DNA of 6,871 nucleotides from an uncultured Bacteroidales bacterium (GCA_947074245.1 CAMTOW010000110.1:1-6871), one strand, 5' to 3'; positions 1 through 6,520 are shown, numbered from the stretch's first letter. Program-made: numbers and translations. The notes: generated from the sequence alone by a model not told the origin.

Positions 1-1021
1 ACAATTCCTGTTGCTGTCTTTCGAAATAAAAGGTAAACTGTTTAGCCTGCGCCAAAGTCCCGAAAGAGGTCCTTCGGCTCTCCGGTTTAACCTCATATTT
101 ATTCTGAGATATATTTCCCAAAAATCCGGCTTCCCAGTTATCATTAATCTTATAAGTCAGATAGGTTTGATAATCAAAAAACGTTGGATTGTACTCCCCT
201 TTCGTATCGAGCGAACTCAACAGGCTCGAATTTCGCTTATATCGAAAGCCATGCAATTGGCTGAATTTCTTTGTTGATTGCCCTACCGCTACCGATGCTC
301 CCAAAAAGCTGACCGAAAAAGATCCTTCATACGCCTCTGGTCGCTTGTACGTAATATCCAAAACCGAAGCCATCTTATCACCATATTCAGCGGCATATCC
401 TCCCGACGAAAAACCGATGTCTCCCACCATATCCGGGTTGATGAAACTCAATCCCTCCTGTTGTCCCGAGCGCACCAATAAAGGGCGATATACTTCGATT
501 CCATTCACATACACGATATTCTCATCGAAGTTTCCGCCTCGCACCGAGTATTGCGAACTCAACTCATTACTGGAGTTTACACCGGCAAACGTTGCCAACA
601 TCGACTCTATACTTCCACCCGATGCGTCAGGCATCAGTTTCGATTTCCCGACATCAATCTTTTCGAGCGTATTCGCCTGGATTCTCGCTGCTGTCACCTC
701 CACTTCACCCAAAGCTTCTGCATTCGAAGTCAGCTGCACGTTGAGCGTCACCTTGTCTTTCGGCGCGATCAATTGCCGGGTCACTTTATGATATCCCAGA
801 CAACTATACACGACAAAGACCGAATCCGATGCCGGAACCGTCAACTCATAGCGCCCTTTAAAATCGGTCAATGTCCCGACTAGGCCTGATTTAAGTCGTA
901 CATGGGCTATTTCGATGGGTTCGCCGTCTGTATTGCTCACTACGCCCGATATCTTCACAAAATTCTGTGCGTTCCCGATCGTTGCGAACAACAAACAAAG
1001 CAGGGTGATGAAAACTCTCAT
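1..1021 (-). CDS. TonB-dependent outer-membrane receptor, N-terminal part (cut by window edge)
   Basis: This frame is open from an ATG at 1019-1021 to the window edge, giving 340 codons of a protein that should be about 700-800 residues long. Residues 1-19 form a signal peptide (MRVFITLLCLLFATIGNAQ). Residues about 22-100 look like a carboxypeptidase-regulatory-like beta-sandwich (ISGVVSNTDGEPIEIAHV, then GRYELTVP and YHKVT). A short segment LGEVEVTAARI (104-114) sits where the TonB box is expected. Residues about 120-225 form the plug domain, with SQYSVRGGNFDENIVYVNGIEVYRP (positions 156-180) and FSSGGYAAEYGDKMASVLDI. The first barrel strands follow. It should import a ligand across the outer membrane using TonB/ExbBD energy. 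It lacks the SusC-type LYVVDG signature and no SusD partner is visible here, so polysaccharide import is not indicated; the substrate cannot be told. It is divergent from the nitroreductase gene. Confidence 0.93.
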   Translation of the reverse strand, partial: MRVFITLLCLLFATIGNAQNFVKISGVVSNTDGEPIEIAHVRLKSGLVGTLTDFKGRYELTVPASDSVFVVYSCLGYHKVTRQLIAPKDKVTLNVQLTSNAEALGEVEVTAARIQANTLEKIDVGKSKLMPDASGGSIESMLATFAGVNSSNELSSQYSVRGGNFDENIVYVNGIEVYRPLLVRSGQQEGLSFINPDMVGDIGFSSGGYAAEYGDKMASVLDITYKRPEAYEGSFSVSFLGASVAVGQSTKKFSQLHGFRYKRNSSLLSSLDTKGEYNPTFFDYQTYLTYKINDNWEAGFLGNISQNKYEVKPESRRTSFGTLAQAKQFTFYFERQQQEL

Positions 1022-1095
1022 TGATTTAATTTAGCGATTGCACTTTTATAACGTAAAAAAATCCTTTTCCGTATATCCGAATCTAATATCCTCTA

Positions 1096-1103
1096 CAAAT
1101 TTA
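1096..1103 (-). promoter_or_regulatory. Candidate -7 element for the TonB receptor gene
   Basis: Read on the minus strand this is TAAATTTG, an exact match to the Bacteroidetes -7 consensus TAnnTTTG. It would start a transcript near 1090, leaving a leader of roughly 70 bases before the receptor ATG. I see no clear TTTG at the -33 position, so this is a consensus match only. Confidence 0.45.
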
Positions 1104-1122
1104 CGATTAATTTATTCCCTCT

Positions 1123-1166
1123 ACTCCTGCCTGACTCTTCTTTATCCGCCTGATTTTCTAACCTGA
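1123..1166 (+). repeat. Three degenerate copies of a TTTCCTGCCTGA-like motif
   Basis: Twelve-base blocks at 1123-1134 (ACTCCTGCCTGA, 10 of 12 matches), 1142-1153 (TTATCCGCCTGA, 9 of 12) and 1155-1166 (TTTCTAACCTGA, 9 of 12) each end in CCTGA. They resemble the unit of the array at 6782-6859, but the spacing here is irregular (19 and 13 bases). They lie directly upstream of the candidate nitroreductase promoter and beyond the receptor promoter. They may be a decayed copy of the same dispersed repeat or regulator-binding sites. The similarity was found by eye and could partly be chance. Confidence 0.4.
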
Positions 1167-1172
1167 AAATAT

Positions 1173-1180
1173 TATCTTTG
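1173..1180 (+). promoter_or_regulatory. Candidate -7 element for the nitroreductase-to-maf run
   Basis: TATCTTTG matches the Bacteroidetes -7 consensus TAnnTTTG exactly and lies 31 bases before the nitroreductase ATG, which leaves a leader of about 25 bases. No TTTG is visible at the expected -33 position; that place is taken by one of the CCTGA motifs. No other promoter of this quality is visible in the short gaps of the downstream run, so it may serve all five genes. Confidence 0.55.
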
Positions 1181-1211
1181 TAAATAACCAAATTTTCAAA
1201 ATTTAAATAAT

Positions 1212-1739
1212 ATGGATAATTTTCATGATCTACTGATAAAGCGCAGAAGTATCCGTAAATATACTGATCAGCCGCTATCTCCCGAAGAAGTTCGTCTTAT
1301 TCTGGGCGCGGCCCTGATGTCTCCGGCCGGAAAGCGCAAAAACCCATGGCAGTTTGTTGTAGTCGAAGACAAAGATACGCTTCAGCGACTTTCTAAAGCC
1401 AAAGAGCATGGTGCCGGTCCCATTGCAGGAGCTGCTCTTGCCATCGTCGTATTAGGCGATCCCGTTTCGTCCGACACTTGGGTTGAAGATTGTTCCATCG
1501 CCTCTATCCTGATCCAGCTTCAGTGCGAAGCCCTCGATTTAGGTAGTTGCTGGATTCAGATGAACAAACGATTCACCGAGCTGGGGCAATCTGCCGAAGA
1601 TGCCGTTCGTGAGATTCTCGATATCCCATATCAGATGGAAGTGCTCTCGATCATCTCAATCGGACATAAAGCCGAAGAGAAAAAACCGTTCGATGAAGAA
1701 AAACTTCAGTGGGAAAAGATCCATATCGGAAAATGGTAA
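1212..1739 (+). CDS. Nitroreductase family FMN-dependent oxidoreductase
   Basis: A 175-residue protein of the nitroreductase superfamily, which uses FMN and NAD(P)H to reduce nitro compounds, quinones, flavins or other substrates in the cytoplasm. The N-terminal FMN phosphate-binding motif is clear (RRSIRKYTDQPL, residues 11-22), followed by SPAGKRKNPWQFVVV (37-51), which binds flavin. DCSIASILIQLQCEALDLGSCWIQ (93-116) is the long central helix plus the glycine-rich turn typical of the family. The C-terminal part VLSIISIGHKAEEKKPFDEEKL is also typical. The length fits the short, roughly 170-residue group found in Bacteroidales and Clostridia. The start is the first ATG in frame, preceded by AT-rich sequence and a -7 element. 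The physiological substrate cannot be read from the sequence. It is the first gene of the plus-strand run, 21 bases ahead of the membrane protein gene. Confidence 0.93.
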   Translation: MDNFHDLLIKRRSIRKYTDQPLSPEEVRLILGAALMSPAGKRKNPWQFVVVEDKDTLQRLSKAKEHGAGPIAGAALAIVVLGDPVSSDTWVEDCSIASILIQLQCEALDLGSCWIQMNKRFTELGQSAEDAVREILDIPYQMEVLSIISIGHKAEEKKPFDEEKLQWEKIHIGKW

Positions 1740-1760
1740 TTCAAATTCAATCGCGTTACG

Positions 1761-2093
1761 ATGAAAGATAAAGAGACCCGATTATCACTCGGGGCCACCC
1801 TCTCATTCTCCGGATTATTACTCCTTTTGAATACATTCGGATTTTTAAAATTTATTCCGTTTGCCTACCGAACGGAAATGCTCGATTGGCGAACGTTTCT
1901 TCTCTACGCTGCTCTGTTTTTTCTGATTTTCAAAAAAGAGAAAACCATAGGGCTGGTTCTGCTCATAATAGGATTGATCTTCCGTTTTCGCTCAATCTAC
2001 GGCTTGATTGCGACGTATTCGCATCTCATTTTACCGATCGGACTACTCGGCGGCGGCTTGATCCTCCTTTTATTAGCTTTACGCAAAGGTTAA
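1761..2093 (+). CDS. Small four-helix integral membrane protein, LiaI/LiaF-like N-terminal region
   Basis: A 110-residue, strongly hydrophobic protein with no signal peptidase site. Four membrane segments can be seen at about residues 9-31, 43-58, 61-75 and 85-107, with charged links (KKEK at 58-61, RFR at 75-77) and a basic C-terminus (RKG). The hairpin-like arrangement and the motif SGLLLLLNTFGFL resemble the transmembrane domain found at the N-terminus of LiaF-type and DUF5668-like proteins, but there is no soluble C-terminal domain, so the match is only to the fold. No function can be assigned. It is 21 bases after the nitroreductase gene and only 3 bases before the DUF2520 gene, so co-transcription and translational coupling with the latter are likely. 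Confidence 0.82.
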   Translation: MKDKETRLSLGATLSFSGLLLLLNTFGFLKFIPFAYRTEMLDWRTFLLYAALFFLIFKKEKTIGLVLLIIGLIFRFRSIYGLIATYSHLILPIGLLGGGLILLLLALRKG

Positions 2094-2096
2094 ACT

Positions 2097-2861
2097 ATGA
2101 TGAAAATAATTTTTATCGGTGCCGGCAATCTGGCTACCGCTCTCGCTCCGGCTATGCTTCGATCTGGCTTTTCTATCCTTCAGATATACAGCCGCACCGA
2201 AGCATCTGCCGCGGCGTTGGCTCATCGGCTGAATTGCTCCTTTACTACCGATCTCTCACAAATCCGCGATGATGCCGACCTCTATCTCTTTTCGGTCAAA
2301 GATTCCGTGCTTCCCGATCTTCTTGGGGCTATGCCTCACAAAGCCGGGCTTTGGGCTCATACCGCCGGTAGCGTTCCGATGGAGGTTTTCCATCCTTTCG
2401 TTGCTCGCTACGGTGTCTTCTATCCGTTACAGACATTCAGCAAAAACCGCGAAGTCGATTTCCGCGCCATCCCGATTTTCATCGAAGCTCACGATAAGAC
2501 TGATTCCGATATTTTAGCGTCGGCTGCCGAACGAATCACCGATTCCGTTTATCAGGCCGACTCGAATCAACGAAAGCAATTGCATCTGGCGGCCATCTTC
2601 GCCAACAATTTCACCAATCACATGTATCGTTTGGCCGCTTCGCTTGTCGAAAAAAACGGTCTTCCTTTCGATGCGCTCAAACCGCTTATTACCGAAACGG
2701 CTGCCAAGATTCAGAGCCTGCATCCTGCCGATGCCCAGACTGGCCCCGCCGTCCGCAACGACCGGAGCACGATCGAAAGTCACATCGCGATGCTCGATGA
2801 CGCTTCAATCCAAGAAATTTACAAATTGATCAGTGACGATATTCACGCTCACTATAAATAA
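2097..2861 (+). CDS. Rossmann-like and DUF2520 domain protein
   Basis: A 254-residue protein with an N-terminal NAD(P)-binding fold: FIGAGNLATALAPAML (residues 6-21) is the dinucleotide-binding glycine motif after the first strand, and LYLFSVKDSVL (62-72) fits the following strand and turn. This half resembles pyrroline-5-carboxylate reductase and F420-dependent NADP reductase. The C-terminal half carries DUF2520 hallmarks: QLHLAAIFANNFTNHMYRLA (161-180) and GPAVRNDRSTIESHIAML (216-233). The overall design resembles a beta-hydroxyacid or ketopantoate-type dehydrogenase, but the reaction of this family is not established to my knowledge. ATG codons at 2097 and 2100 are both possible; the protein begins MM or M with no other change. 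It starts 3 bases after the membrane protein and ends 15 bases before kdsC. Confidence 0.9.
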   Translation: MMKIIFIGAGNLATALAPAMLRSGFSILQIYSRTEASAAALAHRLNCSFTTDLSQIRDDADLYLFSVKDSVLPDLLGAMPHKAGLWAHTAGSVPMEVFHPFVARYGVFYPLQTFSKNREVDFRAIPIFIEAHDKTDSDILASAAERITDSVYQADSNQRKQLHLAAIFANNFTNHMYRLAASLVEKNGLPFDALKPLITETAAKIQSLHPADAQTGPAVRNDRSTIESHIAMLDDASIQEIYKLISDDIHAHYK

Positions 2862-2876
2862 AAACCTCAACCGATT

Positions 2877-3398
2877 ATGGGCTCGATTAATTACGACCTG
2901 ACGTCTGTCAAAGCATTGGTTTTCGATGTAGATGGCGTTCTCTCTTCCGATATGATTCCGCTTCACCCTTCCGGCGAACCGATGCGTACCGTCAATATCA
3001 AAGACGGCTATGCGCTCCAGCTAGCCGTGAAACACGGATTGCATATCGCCATCATCACCGGCGGCAATACAGATGCCATCCGGAAGCGTTACGAAGGTTT
3101 GGGCATCCAATTCATCTATATGGGCGCCCGCGTCAAAACGCAACAATTCGATCTTTTCCTCAACCAAACCGGAGTTAAAGCCGAAGAGGTTCTTTATATG
3201 GGTGACGATATCCCCGATTACGACATCCTAAAACTGGTCGGCCTGCCCGTTTGCCCGAAAGATGCCGCAGCCGAAATAAAAAGCATCTGTAAATACATCT
3301 CCCCGATCGAAGGTGGTCGCGGATGCGCCCGCGATGTGATCGAACAAGTCATGAAGGCTCAGGGTTTGTGGATGAACGACGAGGCCTTCGGTTGGTAA
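2877..3398 (+). CDS. kdsC: KdsC-type HAD phosphatase (3-deoxy-D-manno-octulosonate 8-phosphate phosphatase)
   Basis: A 173-residue HAD phosphatase of the capless C0 type, which acts as a tetramer. Motif I is FDVDGVLS (D17 nucleophile, D19 acid/base), motif II is TGG (T61), motif III is K87, and motif IV is YMGDDIPD (D110, D111 bind magnesium). IEGGRGCARDVIEQV (144-158) is the C-terminal segment that reaches into the neighbouring active site in Kdo-8-phosphate phosphatases. The reaction releases Kdo from Kdo-8-phosphate, the step before CMP-Kdo synthesis for lipid A-core assembly. The length is slightly below the E. coli enzyme (188). Bacteroides also has related phosphatases acting on KDN-9-phosphate, and no other Kdo genes are in this window, so the substrate is likely but not proven. 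The first ATG is used. Confidence 0.88.
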   Translation: MGSINYDLTSVKALVFDVDGVLSSDMIPLHPSGEPMRTVNIKDGYALQLAVKHGLHIAIITGGNTDAIRKRYEGLGIQFIYMGARVKTQQFDLFLNQTGVKAEEVLYMGDDIPDYDILKLVGLPVCPKDAAAEIKSICKYISPIEGGRGCARDVIEQVMKAQGLWMNDEAFGW

Positions 3399-3416
3399 AT
3401 AATCAATAAGCATACG

Positions 3417-4004
3417 ATGAAGATGTTCAACAATCTCGATAAATACAAGATCATTCTTGCCAGCAATTCCCCTCGCCGTCGCGAATTGATGGACGGTCTC
3501 GGCATTCCTTACGAAGTTCTCACTCTTCCCGATATCGACGAGTCCTACCCGGCTCATTTGTCCGGCGAAGAGATCCCGGAACACATTGCTCGCAATAAAG
3601 CGGCTGCCTATGCCTCTCATCTCACGCCCGAGACACTTCTCATCACGGCCGACACCATCGTTTGGCTTGATGGCAAAGTATACGGAAAGCCCTCCGATGC
3701 GTCCGATGCTGCGACCATGCTGCGTGCCCTGTCCGGCAAGACTCATCAGGTTATTACCGGAGTTTGCATTTCCACGTCCGATCATACGGTTTGTTTCTCT
3801 ACGACCTCCGAAGTCACCTTCGCCCATCTGACCGATGACGAGATCAACTACTATGTCGCCAATTTCAAACCATTCGACAAAGCCGGATCATACGGCATTC
3901 AGGAATGGATCGGCTACATCGGTGTCGAAAACATTACCGGAAGTTATTTCAACATAGTCGGTCTCCCCATCCAGCGAGTCTATACCGAACTCAAAAAGTT
4001 CTGA
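3417..4004 (+). CDS. maf: Maf family nucleoside triphosphate pyrophosphatase (dTTP/UTP type)
   Basis: A 195-residue Maf/HAM1-fold enzyme that hydrolyses nucleoside triphosphates to monophosphate and pyrophosphate, thought to limit incorporation of modified pyrimidine nucleotides and linked to septum or division control in some bacteria. Family motifs occur in order: ILASNSPRRRELM (13-25), ITADTIV (76-82, catalytic D79), GKP (90-92), SGKTHQVITGV (106-116), DKAGSYGIQ (154-162) and GSYFNIVGLP (175-184). SPRR, the lysine of GKP and the glutamine of YGIQ match the YhdE-like subgroup (dTTP/UTP) rather than the YceF subgroup. ATG codons at 3417 and 3423 are both possible starts. It is the last gene of the plus-strand run, 18 bases after kdsC and 12 bases before a strong hairpin terminator. 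Confidence 0.93.
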   Translation: MKMFNNLDKYKIILASNSPRRRELMDGLGIPYEVLTLPDIDESYPAHLSGEEIPEHIARNKAAAYASHLTPETLLITADTIVWLDGKVYGKPSDASDAATMLRALSGKTHQVITGVCISTSDHTVCFSTTSEVTFAHLTDDEINYYVANFKPFDKAGSYGIQEWIGYIGVENITGSYFNIVGLPIQRVYTELKKF

Positions 4005-4016
4005 CTTACGTTACGA

Positions 4017-4059
4017 CATAAAAAAATCCCTTTCCGAAAACGGAAAGGGATTTTTTATG
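4017..4059. terminator. Strong bidirectional rho-independent terminator
   Basis: A perfect 16-bp stem is formed by AAAAAATCCCTTTCCG (4021-4036) and its complement (4041-4056) around an AAAA loop. After a single unpaired A (4020), CAT (4017-4019) pairs with ATG (4057-4059). The core is GC-containing and flanked by an A-run on the left and a T-run on the right, so it ends in a U-tract when read from either strand. It sits between the convergent maf and fabG genes, 12 bases after one stop and 13 bases after the other, and should insulate both transcripts. Confidence 0.95.
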
Positions 4060-4072
4060 TATCGGTTTGAGA

Positions 4073-4819
4073 TTACATGTTCATACCACCGCAACATGGG
4101 ATCACCTGCCCTGTTACGTATGATGAAAGATCCGAAGCAAGGAACGTACATACGTTCGCAACATCTTCCGGAGTACCTCCGCGACGAAGTGGAATCTGTG
4201 CAGCCCACTGTTTTTTCACGTCTTCAGAAAGCTGATCTGTCATCTCAGTGATGATAAAGCCCGGAGCGACACAGTTCGCACGGATACCGCGCGATCCAAG
4301 TTCTTTCGCTACCGATTTAGCCATACCGATCATACCTGCTTTCGATGAAGAGTAGTTCACCTGACCTGCGTTACCCGAGATACCGACTACAGAGCTCATG
4401 TTGATGATGCTACCTGTTTTCTGTTTCATCATGATTGGCGCGCAAGCGTGGATGAAGTTGAATGCCGATTTCAGGTTCACGTTGATTACCATGTCGAACT
4501 GCTGTTCGGTCATACGCATCAACAAACCGTCACGTGTGATACCTGCGTTGTTCACTAGGATATCAATACGTCCGAAATCTTCGAATATCTGTTTTACAAC
4601 CTTAGCGGTGTCTTCAAAATTAGCAGCGTTCGATGCGTAAGCTTTCGCTTTTACACCCATTGCTTCCAGTTCCGCTAATGTTTTTTCTGCGTTTTCATCG
4701 ATGGCAAGATCTGTAAAAGCAACATTCGCTCCTTCAGAAGCATATTTCATTGCGATAGCTTTACCGATACCGCGAGCAGCCCCGGTTACGATAGCCACTT
4801 TTCCTTCAAGTAATTTCAT
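4073..4819 (-). CDS. fabG: 3-oxoacyl-[acyl-carrier-protein] reductase FabG
   Basis: A 248-residue classical short-chain dehydrogenase that reduces 3-ketoacyl-ACP to (R)-3-hydroxyacyl-ACP with NADPH, the first reduction of each fatty-acid elongation cycle. The nucleotide-binding motif is TGAARGIG (12-19), followed by NNAGITRDGLL (90-100). The catalytic tetrad is N115, S143 (NMSSVVG), Y156 and K160 (VNYSSSKAGMIG), each five positions beyond the E. coli FabG residues. NCVAPGFI and PLRRGGTPEDVA are also standard. The C-terminus reads GQVIPCCGGMNM, with two cysteines where many relatives have VDGG or VNGG. The ATG at 4817-4819 gives the usual family length. It follows the KAS III gene after 123 bases, so it may be read through from that gene, start from its own promoter, or both. 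Confidence 0.95.
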   Translation of the reverse strand: MKLLEGKVAIVTGAARGIGKAIAMKYASEGANVAFTDLAIDENAEKTLAELEAMGVKAKAYASNAANFEDTAKVVKQIFEDFGRIDILVNNAGITRDGLLMRMTEQQFDMVINVNLKSAFNFIHACAPIMMKQKTGSIINMSSVVGISGNAGQVNYSSSKAGMIGMAKSVAKELGSRGIRANCVAPGFIITEMTDQLSEDVKKQWAAQIPLRRGGTPEDVANVCTFLASDLSSYVTGQVIPCCGGMNM

Positions 4820-4942
4820 ATGAATTAATTTTACATTAAAGTCTCACAAGGTCATCAGCCGACGATCCTCGTATATTATATTTTAAAAAGATAAGTGATA
4901 AAAAGAATGATGAATAGTAAGAGAAATCAGAGAGAATGTTTT
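4820..4942 (-). other. Leader/intergenic stretch between the KAS III and fabG genes
   Basis: These 123 bases are AT-rich near the KAS III stop, with a G/C-containing patch around 4845-4870. On the minus strand TATCTTTT (4893 down to 4886) misses the -7 consensus TAnnTTTG by one base and could be a separate fabG promoter. No hairpin followed by a U-tract is visible, so there is no reason to think transcription stops between the genes. No small ORF of merit is seen. Confidence 0.35.
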
Positions 4943-5887
4943 TTAGAATTTCACGAGGAGTCCCCCGCTTGAATAGCCACCGCCGAATACGCACAGCCCA
5001 ACCAGGTCACCCGGTTTGAACATATCGAATTTCTGCGCCATGACCAATCCTGTGGAAGCCGAACCGGTATTACCCAGTTCCGTGATGTTATTCAAGAACG
5101 TACCCTCTTCGCGTTTTAGCTGATGAGCTACGTTCGCTACGATTCGTTTATTGGCCTGATGACAAATGATATACGTCAGATCATCCAGCTTCAGATCGTT
5201 ACGATCCGTCAGATGCTCCAAAGCGTCTACCATATATTTACACGCATGCATAAATACATCGCGTCCGTCAGGCATCGTGATTCCGGTATCTTTCGGGCGA
5301 AGCGAAACGCCTTCCGGTCCTTTCCCGATATGTCCTAGTCCACGTGTATAGATGTCTAGGATTCTCGGATTCGTTTCTGCTACCTTCTCTTTCGAAACGA
5401 TAAATGCTACTGCGGCGTCACCCCATAGGTGTCCCGCTTTCGGATCCGATGGATTGCTGTAATAAGTATTATGCTCCGAACACACCAAAAGTGCCTTCGT
5501 CGCCTTACCCATTGCAAAATACCCTTCGATAATCTCCATTCCGTTCACAAGTGACGAACATGCAGAGGAAACATATACCGCTTTCGCTTCGGTCATGTTA
5601 TACTCGCGCTGCACCACATGTGCCAACGTCGCTACCGTATCCAGTGGCGAATACGAAGCCGACACGATCAAATCGATCTCTTGCGGATCATACGGCAGAT
5701 TTTCCAACGCATTCTTAACAGCGGCTATACCCATTGTATGTGCATCCTCGCCTTCTCCTGCCTTGGAACGTGTCAAAATACCCGTACGCTGCTCAATCCA
5801 CTCACTCGTCAAACCGTTCAATTCCAGAAAATGTTCATTAGGAACTCTTTCAGAAGGGACATAAAATCCCAACGCATTAATAAACAT
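4943..5887 (-). CDS. Beta-ketoacyl-ACP synthase III (FabH-like)
   Basis: A 314-residue thiolase-fold KAS III. Enzymes of this type condense an acyl-CoA primer with malonyl-ACP to give 3-ketoacyl-ACP. The catalytic triad is Cys110 (SSACSSLVNG), His243 (ICHQANKRI) and Asn273 (LGNTGSAST), equivalent to Cys112, His244 and Asn274 of E. coli FabH. W30 and R34 (SEWIEQRTGI) match the FabH residues that hold CoA. WGDAAVAFIV (155-164) and CVFGGGYSSGGLLVKF at the C-terminus are typical. Length is close to E. coli FabH (317). No rpmF or plsX neighbour, the usual company of a housekeeping fabH, is seen; it lies between a TetR regulator (11 bases upstream) and fabG. It may be a secondary enzyme with a special primer, for example branched or longer acyl-CoA, but the sequence does not settle this. 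Confidence 0.92.
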   Translation of the reverse strand: MFINALGFYVPSERVPNEHFLELNGLTSEWIEQRTGILTRSKAGEGEDAHTMGIAAVKNALENLPYDPQEIDLIVSASYSPLDTVATLAHVVQREYNMTEAKAVYVSSACSSLVNGMEIIEGYFAMGKATKALLVCSEHNTYYSNPSDPKAGHLWGDAAVAFIVSKEKVAETNPRILDIYTRGLGHIGKGPEGVSLRPKDTGITMPDGRDVFMHACKYMVDALEHLTDRNDLKLDDLTYIICHQANKRIVANVAHQLKREEGTFLNNITELGNTGSASTGLVMAQKFDMFKPGDLVGLCVFGGGYSSGGLLVKF

Positions 5888-5898
5888 AATTTGATTTC

Positions 5899-6477
5899 TT
5901 ACTTTTTAATTCCGTTAAACACTAAATCGAGTATATACTCACGTAATGTGAAGCGCGTTATTCCCAGTTCTGAAAAAACACCTCGTATATAAGGCACATC
6001 CAGTCCTCGCAATGAATAATGAAGGGTCAGCGCGCTGACTTCAACACTTGGTGTCTTGAATATTCCTTCATTCACTCCTTGCGTCAGAATGCTCTTCAAT
6101 ATATCAATCTCCTGTGCGTCAAACTTCTTTCTCACCTGTTCCACTTTCCAGATATCTCTGAAAAACTCCGCGCGTAAAGTCCCGTTTCTGAATACGGTTT
6201 CCTTTATGGCGTCCAGTCGCTTGAATATATAACGGACAAGTTTCTCATCGGCCGGCAGATTCATCGGAATGACCGACGACAAACCCTCCACCAGGTGTCC
6301 GAGTTCAGTCTCTACAACAGCCATATAGATCTCATTCTTGTTCTTGAAATACGTATATAGTGTTCGTCGACCTTTTCTCGATGCTTTAGCGATATCATTC
6401 ATAGTCGTATTTTCCACCCCTTCTCGGGCGAAAAGTTGTCTTGCGACATCAATAAGCATTTCTCTGGTTTTGGACAT
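5899..6477 (-). CDS. TetR/AcrR family transcriptional regulator
   Basis: A 192-residue one-component regulator. The N-terminal DNA-binding domain is TREMLIDVARQLFAREGVENTTMNDIAKASRKGRRTLYTYFKNKNEIYMAVVE (residues about 4-56), with the helix-turn-helix at about 25-44 ending in the family's TLYTYFKNK signature. The rest is mainly helical and diverged, as expected of a ligand-binding and dimerisation domain; its ligand cannot be predicted. It ends 11 bases before the KAS III gene, so both are almost surely on one transcript. Position suggests it controls this fatty-acid operon and itself, probably sensing an acyl-CoA or related lipid, but that is inference from context. The start is the first ATG, with a -7 match and a palindrome just upstream. 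Confidence 0.92.
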   Translation of the reverse strand: MSKTREMLIDVARQLFAREGVENTTMNDIAKASRKGRRTLYTYFKNKNEIYMAVVETELGHLVEGLSSVIPMNLPADEKLVRYIFKRLDAIKETVFRNGTLRAEFFRDIWKVEQVRKKFDAQEIDILKSILTQGVNEGIFKTPSVEVSALTLHYSLRGLDVPYIRGVFSELGITRFTLREYILDLVFNGIKK

Positions 6478-6491
6478 ATCCTTTAGGTTTG

Positions 6492-6510
6492 CACATTTGA
6501 CAATAATGTG
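6492..6510. promoter_or_regulatory. Operator-like inverted repeat before the TetR gene
   Basis: CACATT (6492-6497) and AATGTG (6505-6510) are perfect inverted arms around a 7-base centre. Beyond them, TTTG on the left and CAAA on the right are also complementary, with a 2-base offset. It lies 15 to 33 bases upstream of the regulator's start codon and adjoins the candidate -7 element, so a bound dimer would cover the transcription start. That placement fits TetR autorepression. Confidence 0.55.
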
Positions 6511-6512
6511 AG

Positions 6513-6520
6513 CAAAAATA
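6513..6520 (-). promoter_or_regulatory. Candidate -7 element for the TetR-KASIII-fabG transcript
   Basis: On the minus strand this reads TATTTTTG, an exact match to TAnnTTTG, 36 bases ahead of the regulator's ATG. About 19 bases further upstream the minus strand reads TTGA (6542 down to 6539), a partial match to the -33 TTTG element. Transcription would begin inside the inverted repeat. Confidence 0.5.

Noticed and set aside
189..791. A 200-codon plus-strand frame
   Set aside because: It is antisense to the receptor, whose signal peptide, plug motifs and continuous frame are clear; the plus-strand translation resembles no protein family.
1..1021. SusC-type polysaccharide-utilisation receptor
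   Set aside because: The plug lacks the SusC-type LYVVDG motif, and no SusD, sugar enzyme or sensor gene is visible on the side that can be seen.
2514..2783. An 89-codon minus-strand frame inside the DUF2520 gene
   Set aside because: It is fully antisense to the conserved DUF2520 C-terminal motifs and has no promoter or family resemblance.
3228..3827. A 199-codon minus-strand frame across kdsC and maf
   Set aside because: It overlaps two genes with intact catalytic motifs and spans their boundary; its translation is low-complexity and unrecognisable, as expected from antisense of biased codons.
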